The translations under genes and the position numbers were made by a program. From CAYZHM01 sp964478225 (lineage in GTDB: Bacteria > Pseudomonadota > Alphaproteobacteria > Micavibrionales > Micavibrionaceae): a stretch of 64,000 nucleotides of DNA. Positions 7,361-14,751 of the stretch are shown here, in pieces (the stretch's first letter is position 1; each line of letters starts with the position of its first letter). The stretch spans positions 496,001-560,000 of the forward strand of contig CAYZHM010000001.1 in assembly GCA_964478225.1 (NCBI GenBank), written 5' to 3'. A model generated the notes under the pieces. The model was not told the DNA's origin. It did not search any database and was given only the letters and a program-made list of their open reading frames with translations.

Positions 7361-9259
7361 TTAGTCGTTTACTTTAATTTCGGATATCACAGACAAAAGT
7401 GTAAAATTGTATGGTATATCCTGCTCAATTTTCCACAGGGGGTGTGTTCCGTCCTTTTTCCATCCTAGCGCTCGCACGCCGATATCACCGCTTACTGGCG
7501 GCGGCGCTGCGTCTAACAAAGATTCTCCAAGATCACGCAGCGGAATATCTTTTAACCCACGGCCGACATCAAGGCGCATAGACGGCGTTTCGTGCAGGCG
7601 GAAAATGCCTTGGATGAGCCTTATGCGCCTTCCGCCTCCGGCGTTGCCTGCCTCGCTTGGAGGGAGTGGCTCGATGATGTGGGTATATGGAAGGCCAATT
7701 TGAACTGTGCTCGCTGCTTCATCGAGAGTTACCGAACCCGATGTTACTGTCTTTTGCTCATCAAGAACGACGCCATCTGCGATGATCGTTACACTCTGGC
7801 CCTCAAGATGGCCCAGACCTGACCAGAGTGTTGCCGGCGAACCAACCTCTCCGGCAAGCGCGGAGTCAAGATTAAGGTCATTGTCGAGCTGCTCGATGAA
7901 ATAATCGCCGTCTCTTTCGATCATCATGTAAACCTCGTCACCAACAACCGCTACAGACTTCACATTTCCGTCCGTGATGTGTTCGGTCCAGGCTGAAACT
8001 GCTTCGGAGCGGAATACTGTTAGTGTTGCGAATTTCCCGTCCCCGCGGACAACGAACAACAAGCGCCGCTTTTGATCGTAGTCCTGATCGACAGCGTTAT
8101 CGATAATTCCCCCTGAGAGTAACGCAATATCGTTCGAGCTATAAGCCTGTTCAAGATCGGTATAAAGAAATTCATGGATCGCTTGTTTATTGCGAGCAAT
8201 AAAAAAAGTTGCCCCGTCGACGTTCAGAGGAGGAACATGGCGATCAACAAGCGAGCCTATGCGGGTCTGCCGCCGGATCTGCACAGAGACAGGGGTCAGG
8301 GGGTCACCCGTCACTTGCCATTCAGCACCCGATGTAAAGACTTGCAAATGCCGGCCGGAAAAAATTCCGCGAATGGCGTTGACCTGATCGGAGAGAATTG
8401 AAAATTCGATGGCCTCATCATCAAGCCCTTCGCCGAGATCGAAGTTAAATAAATCGCCTGATTTTGAAAACCATAGACGGTTTGGCAGATCGCGCGAACC
8501 GCCGATGACAAGCCTGTCCTGATGGAAGGCAACGGTTGATGGATAGCCGCGTACAGGGCTAAACGCTTGCTCATACCAATCGATTGTTGGATTTGTATTA
8601 GGCAAATCTTCAATCACGGTCGCGGTAACAACGGTGGCGGAGTCGAAATCTGTAATTTCAACTTCTTTGCCCGCCACTCGCAAACGCGTGTTTTCGTGGC
8701 CAATTTCAAAGATACTTGCCGATGATGTGAGTGTGATCGTGCCCGTTGTTCCACTTGCTGTTAATGTGACTTCTGAATCTGCAAATTTGAAATAGGGCTG
8801 ATAAACAACATTCTGATCTGAGAAAAAATCCCAATCGTTAAGCAAAAAATCTCCTCCGGAGTTTCGTGTCAAACGTTTAGGTGGGACATCAGGATGCGTC
8901 AGTAAAAGAGTATCGGCGCTTTGCGTCCATGCCAGTTGCTGAATCTGGCTTTCGGTCCAGGGGGCAGACAGAGTTTCAACCAGTGTCCCGCCAGCATAGA
9001 CATCTATTTGCTCGTCCGTTACGACCAGCAAATAGGTTTGCTGAGTATTAAATTCGAAAGAAATCAGGCGGCCGTTTCCAGATACGGTATCGATGTAGGC
9101 CAGCCCGGCACGGCGTGTTACCCCGCCTGTCGGCTTGATAAAGACGTTCTGCAGGCTCAATGCTCCGTTCTCATAGGCTCGCAGATCACCGCGGCCCAGC
9201 AATTCCCGGGAAATCTGGCCAGCGGTAAAATTGGTCTTAACCTCGCGGATTCGCGTCAT
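7361..9259 (-). CDS. Tail tubular protein B-like tail protein
   Basis: A 632-residue protein beginning with TNFTAGQISRELLGRGDL, then the ENGALSLQNVFIKPTGGVTRR stretch in two parts. This N-terminus is shared by the large podoviral tail nozzle or stabilisation proteins placed after tail tubular A. Much of the rest is beta-rich, consistent with a propeller-like nozzle. It would form the tail tip to which the tailspike attaches. AGGAGA precedes the start. It is separated from tail tubular A by the toxin-immunity genes and a plus-strand lipoprotein gene. Confidence 0.75.
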   Translation of the reverse strand: MTRIREVKTNFTAGQISRELLGRGDLRAYENGALSLQNVFIKPTGGVTRRAGLAYIDTVSGNGRLISFEFNTQQTYLLVVTDEQIDVYAGGTLVETLSAPWTESQIQQLAWTQSADTLLLTHPDVPPKRLTRNSGGDFLLNDWDFFSDQNVVYQPYFKFADSEVTLTASGTTGTITLTSSASIFEIGHENTRLRVAGKEVEITDFDSATVVTATVIEDLPNTNPTIDWYEQAFSPVRGYPSTVAFHQDRLVIGGSRDLPNRLWFSKSGDLFNFDLGEGLDDEAIEFSILSDQVNAIRGIFSGRHLQVFTSGAEWQVTGDPLTPVSVQIRRQTRIGSLVDRHVPPLNVDGATFFIARNKQAIHEFLYTDLEQAYSSNDIALLSGGIIDNAVDQDYDQKRRLLFVVRGDGKFATLTVFRSEAVSAWTEHITDGNVKSVAVVGDEVYMMIERDGDYFIEQLDNDLNLDSALAGEVGSPATLWSGLGHLEGQSVTIIADGVVLDEQKTVTSGSVTLDEAASTVQIGLPYTHIIEPLPPSEAGNAGGGRRIRLIQGIFRLHETPSMRLDVGRGLKDIPLRDLGESLLDAAPPPVSGDIGVRALGWKKDGTHPLWKIEQDIPYNFTLLSVISEIKVND

Positions 9260-9334
9260 TTTTTGTTCTCCTCATGGCGTTGAAAACTTGTATAATGGTT
9301 TGGTTGTTAATAATTGAGATCACAGGAGTTACTT

Positions 9335-9559
9335 ATGGTTCCCAAACAGGCTCTACTTATTGCCCTACTGGCAGGCTTTTGCTTATCGGCATGCTCAACC
9401 ACTCACCGTCCGAGTGACGGGGAAGACCGGATCATGTATGGCACACTGGCCGGCGCAGCCGTTGGCGCGGGTATAGGCGCGGCAGCGGGCGGTTCTGTTT
9501 TGCCGGGAGCACTGGCCGGCGCAGCGATTGGTGCGATCGGCGCGGAGCTGACGCGGTAA
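9335..9559 (+). CDS. Small glycine-zipper lipoprotein
   Basis: A 74-residue protein on the opposite strand to the surrounding phage genes. It starts at the ATG at 9335, preceded by AGGAG. A signal peptide ends in the lipobox LSAC, so it should be lipid-anchored. The second half is a glycine-zipper repeat (GTLAGAAVGAGIGAAAGG, then GALAGAAIGAIGAE), as in OsmB/SlyB-like outer-membrane lipoproteins. A TATAAT hexamer at 9291-9296 is a likely -10 element, so it probably has its own promoter. As lysogen-expressed cargo it could alter the cell surface or block superinfection; that is inferred. Confidence 0.75.
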   Translation: MVPKQALLIALLAGFCLSACSTTHRPSDGEDRIMYGTLAGAAVGAGIGAAAGGSVLPGALAGAAIGAIGAELTR

Positions 9560-9571
9560 GATTGCCTCTGG

Positions 9572-9856
9572 TTATGATTGTTGATATGCCAGAACTATGC
9601 TGTTTGCCAACGCCTGGAAATGTGGGAGGCGCGCCTGCAAATCTGATTCAGAAAGCTCAAAGCTTATAGCCCAAACTTGAGCAATAATTCCCTGCACATT
9701 TTTATCGGTCAATTCTTGCTCATAAACTTCTAAAAGTGCAACAGCAATAGCTTCTGCTTCTGTTTCATATTCATCAGGAGGTGCTCCATTTTGAATAAGA
9801 CCCTCTATATCTGTCTCTCGAAGAAATGTATTAATGTGTTGAACTAGCATTTTCAT
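9572..9856 (-). CDS. Probable immunity protein for the adjacent MuF toxin (DUF1871-like)
   Basis: A 94-residue acidic, mainly helical protein. The segment GLIQNGAPPDEYETEAEAI resembles the core of DUF1871-type proteins, which often lie beside polymorphic toxins. The ATG at 9856 has AAGGAAA upstream and begins 13 bp after the stop of the toxin gene, in the same direction. The stretch 9781-9840 is about 37% GC by hand count, low like the toxin tip and unlike neighbouring phage genes. Its small size, acidity and placement directly after the toxin tip argue for an immunity role. No structural phage role is suggested by the sequence. Confidence 0.6.
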   Translation of the reverse strand: MKMLVQHINTFLRETDIEGLIQNGAPPDEYETEAEAIAVALLEVYEQELTDKNVQGIIAQVWAISFELSESDLQARLPHFQALANSIVLAYQQS

Positions 9857-9869
9857 TGTTATTTCCTTA

Positions 9870-10613
9870 TTAGTGGCGCCACACAGTTATAACTTTTCCT
9901 GCATTTCTTCCTTCTGTTTCTACAACAACTGTAACTCCATTTGAGCCTACATAATGATCCTGCGGGGTTCCATATTTACCTGTCTTTTTAGCCACATTTG
10001 AATTTTCTTTTGCGGTTCTTATAGCCTCTTCAATTTCACTTGATGTTATATTTCTTTGATTTGATCTTACGCCTCCATGGGTAGTAAAATTACTTTTTCT
10101 TTCATTTGGTAGTAATCTTTCAATTATTTTTAGTATTCTTCCTATGCCTCTTAAAGCAGGGATCAATAATAATTCAGGATATACTGGTCGGACACCCGGC
10201 TCTAGAGGTTCGGCCCAGCAGCGGCAATTAAAATCTTCACCAGGGTGTCCGTCATCAGGAGGTGAGTCCCAGCAAAATATCTTGCCTTCGCGTGCAGCAT
10301 GAGAGGGGCGAACCTTGTCATCTTTAGCTGTGTGCCATATGTAGCATTCACTTTCAGCCCGCTTATCCTGCGCTTTATTCAGCATCCTTTCAGTTTCGTC
10401 ACCTGGCCTGGCTTCACCTGAGGCCATGAGGCCATTATCTTTCTGAAATTTTTTCAGGCCTTGAAATACGTTACGGTCGACGATGTTTGTTATTCCCGTA
10501 TCTGCTGCTGGTTTATAATAGCCAAGCCTGTTCAGGACTCGCTTCATCTGGAACACGTCGTTTTCATCCACCTGCGTATTCGAAGCAAATGGTTTAATCA
10601 ACTGGACGCGCAT
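9870..10613 (-). CDS. Phage polymorphic toxin: peptidoglycan-binding, MuF and C-terminal toxin domains
   Basis: A 247-residue three-part protein. Residues 14-78 resemble a peptidoglycan-binding repeat (MKRVLNRLGYYKP, FQGLKKFQKDNGL). Residues 91-136 carry the MuF minor-head motif (YIWHTAKDDKVRPSHAAREG, then WDSPPDDGHPGEDFNCRC). After a hydrophobic, basic linker (145-170), residues 172-247 form a small domain with FTTHGG, ITSSEIEEAI and GKVITVW. That last pattern resembles DUF4258 or BECR-fold ribonuclease toxins, with His179 a possible catalytic residue. GC falls from about 54% over the MuF part (10201-10320) to about 28% over 10021-10140, as expected for an exchangeable toxin tip. It follows tail tubular A by 3 bp and precedes the likely immunity gene. 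Toxic activity is inferred. Confidence 0.7.
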   Translation of the reverse strand: MRVQLIKPFASNTQVDENDVFQMKRVLNRLGYYKPAADTGITNIVDRNVFQGLKKFQKDNGLMASGEARPGDETERMLNKAQDKRAESECYIWHTAKDDKVRPSHAAREGKIFCWDSPPDDGHPGEDFNCRCWAEPLEPGVRPVYPELLLIPALRGIGRILKIIERLLPNERKSNFTTHGGVRSNQRNITSSEIEEAIRTAKENSNVAKKTGKYGTPQDHYVGSNGVTVVVETEGRNAGKVITVWRH

Positions 10614-10616
10614 AAT

Positions 10617-11186
10617 TTAACTTCTCACATCGGTCAAAGTGAAATCCTCGATGCGGTTTGGGGTGTCTTGCTGAGCGTCGATCTGGCGGGCGCGCTGGAG
10701 CTCATCGTCAGCCAGCTTGAACATTGCTTCGGCCCGTGATGTGTTTTCTGTGATCGGGATAGTAAATTCCGCCGCGAGCCTGGCGATAACCGCCTGGTCG
10801 AAATAAGGAGGAAAGCTTTCCTCGGAGGGACGGAAGACGTAAGTCAGCACAACAGAGCTGGAGTTCGTGTGAAGTGTGTTTTGATGAATACGGTAGGCCA
10901 ATCCCCTGCCCCGTGTTCCAACACCTGCCGATAATGCTCGCAAAAAATCGTTTGGCAACTGGAAGGCATAATTGTAATCAGCGACAGGGTCTGTCATGAG
11001 CTGCGTTAGTTCTTCCTGAGCGGTGGCGAAGCTCCATGCGTATGATGAAAGAAGCGCGTTGGTCACCGGTTCAAACAATGCATTGGCAATCTCAGCCTCT
11101 ACTGAGCCGTCGGTGAAAGAAGTGATCGGCGCAGCGCCAATTCGTATAAGTGCGCGGGAGGCCAGCGCGACATCATTTAAAGCCAT
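10617..11186 (-). CDS. Tail tubular protein A (T7 gp11-like adaptor)
   Basis: A 189-residue protein with the usual features of T7 gp11-like adaptors: an N-terminal helix pair starting NDVALASRALIRIGAAPI, the segment YAWSFATAQ, then FQLPNDFLRAL and a C-terminal helix (AMFKLADDELQRARQIDAQQ). These proteins form the ring that joins portal to the tail nozzle. The length is close to T7 gp11. It begins just after a strong terminator that separates it from the capsid genes, as gene 11 follows T-phi in T7. Confidence 0.85.
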   Translation of the reverse strand: MALNDVALASRALIRIGAAPITSFTDGSVEAEIANALFEPVTNALLSSYAWSFATAQEELTQLMTDPVADYNYAFQLPNDFLRALSAGVGTRGRGLAYRIHQNTLHTNSSSVVLTYVFRPSEESFPPYFDQAVIARLAAEFTIPITENTSRAEAMFKLADDELQRARQIDAQQDTPNRIEDFTLTDVRS

Positions 11187-11199
11187 TTTTAATTCTCCT

Positions 11200-11247
11200 A
11201 AAAAAAATACCTGCCCCCTTCCCGAAGAGGAAAAGGAAGGAGGCAGG
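11200..11247 (-). terminator. Strong terminator between capsid and tail genes (T-phi-like position)
   Basis: On the minus strand a 13-base arm (11247-11235) pairs with 11222-11210, with one G-T wobble, and is followed by a run of eight T at 11202-11209. It separates the capsid and small-protein pair from tail tubular A. T7 has its T-phi terminator at the equivalent place after gene 10, where it limits expression of tail genes relative to capsid. Confidence 0.85.
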
Positions 11248-11305
11248 CGTGGGGGTCGACACCAAACGTGGATAAACCCGGTCCGCGACTGGCGGGGAGG
11301 AACGA

Positions 11306-11545
11306 TTAGCTGTAAAGCGTAACCGTCACGGCGGAACCGGTATTGGCGGTGACGATATAAAATTTCGTCGCCGGCGTGCCATCGGTGTCAACATTCGCAA
11401 TGATAAGGTCGTTCACATTCAGCATGTCGGCAGCATTATTGAAGTAACCGCCTGTGGTTACCGCGCTGTCGATTGTGGTGTAATGCCACAATGTGAAGTT
11501 GTTGGCATAGGCCAACACGCTAAGGTCTTGCGCTACGAAAGCCAT
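11306..11545 (-). CDS. Small phage protein downstream of capsid, possible capsid accessory
   Basis: A 79-residue beta-rich protein (MAFVAQDLSVLAYANNFTLW, later NDLIIANVDTDGTPATKFYI). Such small proteins commonly follow the major capsid gene in alphaproteobacterial podoviruses. They may be decoration or head-completion proteins, but no domain is recognised. A purine-rich ribosome-binding sequence precedes the ATG at 11545. It shares a transcript with the capsid gene and is closed by the terminator at 11200-11247, so it should be made at high level like the capsid. Confidence 0.65.
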   Translation of the reverse strand: MAFVAQDLSVLAYANNFTLWHYTTIDSAVTTGGYFNNAADMLNVNDLIIANVDTDGTPATKFYIVTANTGSAVTVTLYS

Positions 11546-11574
11546 TTTTAGTCTCCTTTATGTTGGTCTATGGA

Positions 11575-12405
11575 TTAGTCGGGTGTTTCATCACAATCGA
11601 TCGTGACAACACCAGCTTCGTCAATCAAAGCGGCGCCTTGCGACATCATGTTATTCACGAAGTGAGCGGCACGGTCGCCGTGCCATGTGACATCGGTTTG
11701 AACGTCGCTTGAGGCGGCGTGGCCGATGGCGCTTTTGTGATAATAGAAGCATGAGCGGATATCACTTGCGACAGGCAATCCGGAGTGCGGAATAAAGATT
11801 GTTCCGAGGAACATTTTGGCCTGAGTGATGGATGCGAATGGCAATTGTTCCTGGCCGATATAATCCGCATTTACGAATTCCTCAATACCAAGCAATTCGC
11901 TCCATTGCTTCCAACCGACGATACAATAACGTTGCCCGTCGTCGGGAACATCATTGGTTCCGAATGTTTGAAAGGCAGAAAGGATTTTTGCCTTCGTCAT
12001 GCCTGTATTGCCGTCCGCAATATTATGCGTGCTTGCGGACACAAGAGCATTGATGATGAGCTCATCAGTTTTACGACCAAGCGCGGCGGCGCCAGCGTTG
12101 GCGATGACCTGACGCTCATCGATGTTGATTTTTAGCTCATCCAAACGATCAACCCAGTCGCCTGCATAGTAATCGGACAACGTTGCCTCGACCGCGGTGT
12201 GATCGAGATTCATGACCGGCACAAGACCGTGAGTGGATTTGGTGGATGCAGTTCCCTTACCGACTTTTTGGAAGACCGCGGAGGAACCGTTAACGTTTGA
12301 GATAGTGCGGACAGTGTTTCTAAGTTTAGATCCCTGCCGCTGATAGGCTTCGTGCACTTCGCGTTCGAATTGCTTTACAAAAGCCTGGTCGATAGTTGTA
12401 GACAT
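11575..12405 (-). CDS. Major capsid protein
   Basis: A 276-residue protein with features of podoviral HK97-fold coat proteins: an N-terminal arm (TIDQAFVKQFEREVHEAYQR), the GLVPVMNLDHTAVEATLSDY stretch, then WVDRLDELKINIDERQVIA and a C-terminal segment with SAIGHAASSDVQTDVTWHGD. It lies downstream of the scaffold gene, although a plus-strand cassette intervenes. A perfect-looking sigma-70 promoter lies about 170 bp upstream at 12589-12617, so capsid has its own transcription start. Confidence 0.9.
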   Translation of the reverse strand: MSTTIDQAFVKQFEREVHEAYQRQGSKLRNTVRTISNVNGSSAVFQKVGKGTASTKSTHGLVPVMNLDHTAVEATLSDYYAGDWVDRLDELKINIDERQVIANAGAAALGRKTDELIINALVSASTHNIADGNTGMTKAKILSAFQTFGTNDVPDDGQRYCIVGWKQWSELLGIEEFVNADYIGQEQLPFASITQAKMFLGTIFIPHSGLPVASDIRSCFYYHKSAIGHAASSDVQTDVTWHGDRAAHFVNNMMSQGAALIDEAGVVTIDCDETPD

Positions 12406-12661
12406 TACAAACCTCGTACAAGTTTAAAAGTTGAGATGAATAACCTTTGCGCTTGTCGCTCAATCGGCGGGCGATTTTGGTTGATGAATTGGGCTGGCTG
12501 GCAGTTGTCCCAAAGACGAGAAAGGCATCGTCATACCGTCTTATGCACGCGGTATGATTTGGATACAATTCTGCTGTTGATGGTTATCATATTAGGAAAT
12601 ATTTCCTATGATGTCAACTGATTTTTTACAGTTCTTGAAAAATTCATGTAATTTAATTTTT
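12406..12661. other. Non-coding capsid leader region
   Basis: No gene is supported in the 320 bp between the capsid and PilZ start codons; the only frames are short and cross real genes. The stretch holds the capsid promoter and its embedded palindrome at 12589-12617, a leader of about 170 bases for the capsid transcript, and the PilZ promoter just beyond at 12662-12690. The leader contains GGTATGA-type repeats around 12530-12560 of unclear meaning. Confidence 0.6.
12589..12617 (-). promoter_or_regulatory. Capsid promoter with palindromic operator in the spacer
   Basis: On the minus strand TTGACA (12617-12612) is followed by a 17-bp spacer and TAATAT (12594-12589), a near-consensus sigma-70 promoter. 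A perfect 16-bp palindrome, TAGGAAATATTTCCTA (12593-12608), fills the spacer. A repressor bound there would block RNA polymerase directly. The same design recurs at 40685-40713. Confidence 0.75.
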
Positions 12662-12690
12662 TTGATATATGTCAATTTTTCTGCTAAAGT
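12662..12690 (+). promoter_or_regulatory. Promoter of the PilZ cassette
   Basis: TTGATA (12662-12667), a 17-bp spacer and TAAAGT (12685-12690) face the PilZ gene, 35 bp before its start codon. AGGGAA lies between promoter and ATG. It diverges from the capsid promoter. Confidence 0.6.
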
Positions 12691-12725
12691 TTGCGTTGTT
12701 TTGAAAGATAGGGAATAATTTTTAT

Positions 12726-13097
12726 ATGTTCGAGGCAATTGTCCAGCGCATAGTCAGACGCAGTGATTTTGGCAAGGACCACAAACGCCGGCGTGCACCA
12801 CGCCGTGTGCAAGATCATTGCATCGCGCAGGTTGGGGGTCGCGCCTACCCTGTAGAAAACTGGTCGCAGGGTGGCGTGTTGATTTTTGCTGATGACAAGC
12901 ATTTTGGACTTGGGGAGAAAATTGATCTCACTCTGAAGTTTCGCCTTCATGGCCGCATTTTGAACATTACACAAAAAGCGAGGGTTGTTCGCAAAGGCGT
13001 TAACAAAGTGGCGTTTCAATTTTCATCGCGCTCGAAAAACACCAAACAAAAATTTCAAGAAGTCCTGCGCGATCACGTCGCGAATGAGTTTGTGTGA
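12726..13097 (+). CDS. PilZ-domain-like protein
   Basis: A 123-residue protein with a basic N-terminus and the PilZ signature elements RRRAPR (residues about 21-26) and NWSQGG (about 45-50), followed by beta strands such as GRILNITQKARVVRK. In PilZ proteins the RxxxR and D/NxSxxG motifs bind cyclic di-GMP; here both are present in near-standard form. It lies on the opposite strand to the phage structural genes, with its own promoter, and is followed after 15 bp by a gene of unknown function. It looks like cargo that would link the lysogen to cyclic di-GMP signalling. Confidence 0.65.
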   Translation: MFEAIVQRIVRRSDFGKDHKRRRAPRRVQDHCIAQVGGRAYPVENWSQGGVLIFADDKHFGLGEKIDLTLKFRLHGRILNITQKARVVRKGVNKVAFQFSSRSKNTKQKFQEVLRDHVANEFV

Positions 13098-13112
13098 ATA
13101 TATGCCCCGAAC

Positions 13113-13670
13113 ATGCCTAAATTAATTGCTGATAATCCTGAAAGGCAAAAGCATTTCACCGAGGAACTCGTTTTGGCTGTTTTGCGTGAACTTCCCGAAA
13201 TGCAACAATATGAAGATTCTTTAATTGTAATTATCAGCGATCTTGTATGGATCAAAATGCAACATAGCGGATTAAGGCTTTACCCCTTAACCTCGGAACA
13301 ACACCGCATGATAAGACATGTTGAAACTCAAGAATGGGATCAGGACAGAGTAGAAATGTTAGACTCCCCTCCGATGAAAAATTTAAGGTTAGCTGAATGG
13401 CAAATGGAACAATTTGAAGAAATTCAAAGACAAATCACAACGACAAGGAGCATTGTGCAACACCTCCAAAATCCTGCGATTATAAAGACTAAGCTCACAC
13501 AAATATCAGCTGTAATTGATTCCGATAGATTATTCCTGGTTATAGCCAATTGTTTTAAAGGGATGTGGCCGTATGAGGTTTATCTTGGTTTAGAGGAAGA
13601 CCGACATTATAGAGATATTCTGGAGGGATATTATCAGACACCGCCTTTCTCTGCTGATGGCCCTCCCTAA
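13113..13670 (+). CDS. Protein of unknown function paired with the PilZ gene
   Basis: A 185-residue protein, helical and rich in Glu and Gln (for example LAEWQMEQFEEIQRQI around residues 95-110), with no signal peptide or membrane helix and no family I recognise. It follows the PilZ gene by 15 bp, in the same direction, and ends at a strong terminator, so the two form a small operon. It could be an effector or partner of the PilZ protein. Function unknown. Confidence 0.6.
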   Translation: MPKLIADNPERQKHFTEELVLAVLRELPEMQQYEDSLIVIISDLVWIKMQHSGLRLYPLTSEQHRMIRHVETQEWDQDRVEMLDSPPMKNLRLAEWQMEQFEEIQRQITTTRSIVQHLQNPAIIKTKLTQISAVIDSDRLFLVIANCFKGMWPYEVYLGLEEDRHYRDILEGYYQTPPFSADGPP

Positions 13671-13710
13671 AAAAAGACCCCGGCTTTTTAGGGCCGGGGT
13701 TTGAGTTTTT
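13671..13710. terminator. Bidirectional terminator between cargo operon and scaffold gene
   Basis: The stem ACCCCGGC (13677-13684) pairs with GCCGGGGT (13693-13700) around an eight-base loop. A run of A (13669-13675) on one side gives a T run for minus-strand transcripts, and GTTTGAGTTTTT follows on the plus strand. It ends both the PilZ operon and the scaffold transcript. Confidence 0.85.
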
Positions 13711-13731
13711 CCAATCTTAGGGGAAGGAAAC

Positions 13732-14451
13732 TTATTCGCCGTATAGCGTTTTAAAGCCGTCTGTAACTTTTGCGACAAATGATGGATCTTTTTCTTTCCA
13801 ATAGCGCGGATCACGCATCATGGACTGTAATTCCATCTCATCCGCTTTGCTGGTTACTGAGGCTGTTGATTTTGGCATCCCTGGTTCATCGGACTTCATC
13901 ATGCGGTAAAGCGCCAAGACGCCCTCATATGAACCTGAAAGATTTTCAAAAACTTCGCGTGGAAGATTTTGTTGACCGAAGGCCAAGAGTTGCTTGGACA
14001 CCTGTTTCCAAGCGTCAGGCCCCCCAAAATGGTTCACCAGCTTTTCAACTTCGCGGTCGGCCTGAAAATCAGCAGCAAGTTCTGCAATCATCGGCACCAT
14101 TTTTTCGGCAGCAAGATCATAAACTTCCTGGATTTGCTCCTGCGTTAGACCTTTGGCGTGCAAGCGCTCATTGACTTCAGTATCAGGTTTGAACATGCCG
14201 TGAGCACATTCGATGCAATAGTCATCTGCAGTTTCCGGCATACCCAAAGCCTTTTGGATACGAATTTTTTCTTCCTCAGAATTTGGCGCAGGCAAGCTTG
14301 AGGACATTTTGCGTTCGAGGGCTGCGTAGGAATTGGCGAGTGCATCAAGGCGCACGCGTTTGTTTTGGGCGTCCCAAAATTTTTCAGGAACATTCATAGG
14401 ACGTTCGCCCACAGCTTCATTTTCGGGGGTCAATAGGTTATCAGTGGTCAT
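13732..14451 (-). CDS. Capsid assembly scaffolding protein (T7 gp9-like)
   Basis: A 239-residue acidic, helical protein typical of T7-like scaffolds: an N-terminal region with PMNVPEKFWDAQNKRVRLDA, the segment IQKALGMPETADDYCIE, long helices, and a C-terminal DPRYWKEKDPSFVAKVTDGF likely to bind coat protein. Scaffold directs coat assembly around the portal and then leaves. It lies between portal/Bbp19-like genes and the capsid, as expected. It is followed by a terminator, so the capsid depends on its own promoter. Confidence 0.85.
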   Translation of the reverse strand: MTTDNLLTPENEAVGERPMNVPEKFWDAQNKRVRLDALANSYAALERKMSSSLPAPNSEEEKIRIQKALGMPETADDYCIECAHGMFKPDTEVNERLHAKGLTQEQIQEVYDLAAEKMVPMIAELAADFQADREVEKLVNHFGGPDAWKQVSKQLLAFGQQNLPREVFENLSGSYEGVLALYRMMKSDEPGMPKSTASVTSKADEMELQSMMRDPRYWKEKDPSFVAKVTDGFKTLYGE

Positions 14452-14478
14452 TATTTTCTCCTTTATAGTGTGATGGGT

Positions 14479-14751
14479 TTATGGATTGCGGCCTTTGTCT
14501 ATCAACCGCAAAATCGTTGCAACGAGCGCACGTTGGCCTTCCGCGTAGCGCAGATATTCATCTGTTGCGCCGGGTGGCTGTACGCGGTGAAAGCTCATGA
14601 CTTGCAAATGGGCAAGGACCTTGCGACCGTCGTCTGATGAAAACAGACGCGCGAAGGTACGCTCTATGTCACGCTGATCCGTTTTGATCGTTTTGACAGC
14701 GTCATACACCAAGTCTGGCTCGGTTTCTTTATTACAAAATATATTAAACAT
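14479..14751 (-). CDS. Bbp19-like phage protein
   Basis: A 90-residue protein with the segment RDIERTFARLFSSDDGRKVL and a C-terminal helix, matching the small Bbp19-type proteins found between portal and scaffold in podoviruses. Function is unknown. I chose the ATG at 14751, preceded by AAGGAAAAG, over the longer frame to 14814, which would lie inside the portal gene. The chosen start overlaps the portal stop by 8 bp. Confidence 0.7.
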   Translation of the reverse strand: MFNIFCNKETEPDLVYDAVKTIKTDQRDIERTFARLFSSDDGRKVLAHLQVMSFHRVQPPGATDEYLRYAEGQRALVATILRLIDKGRNP

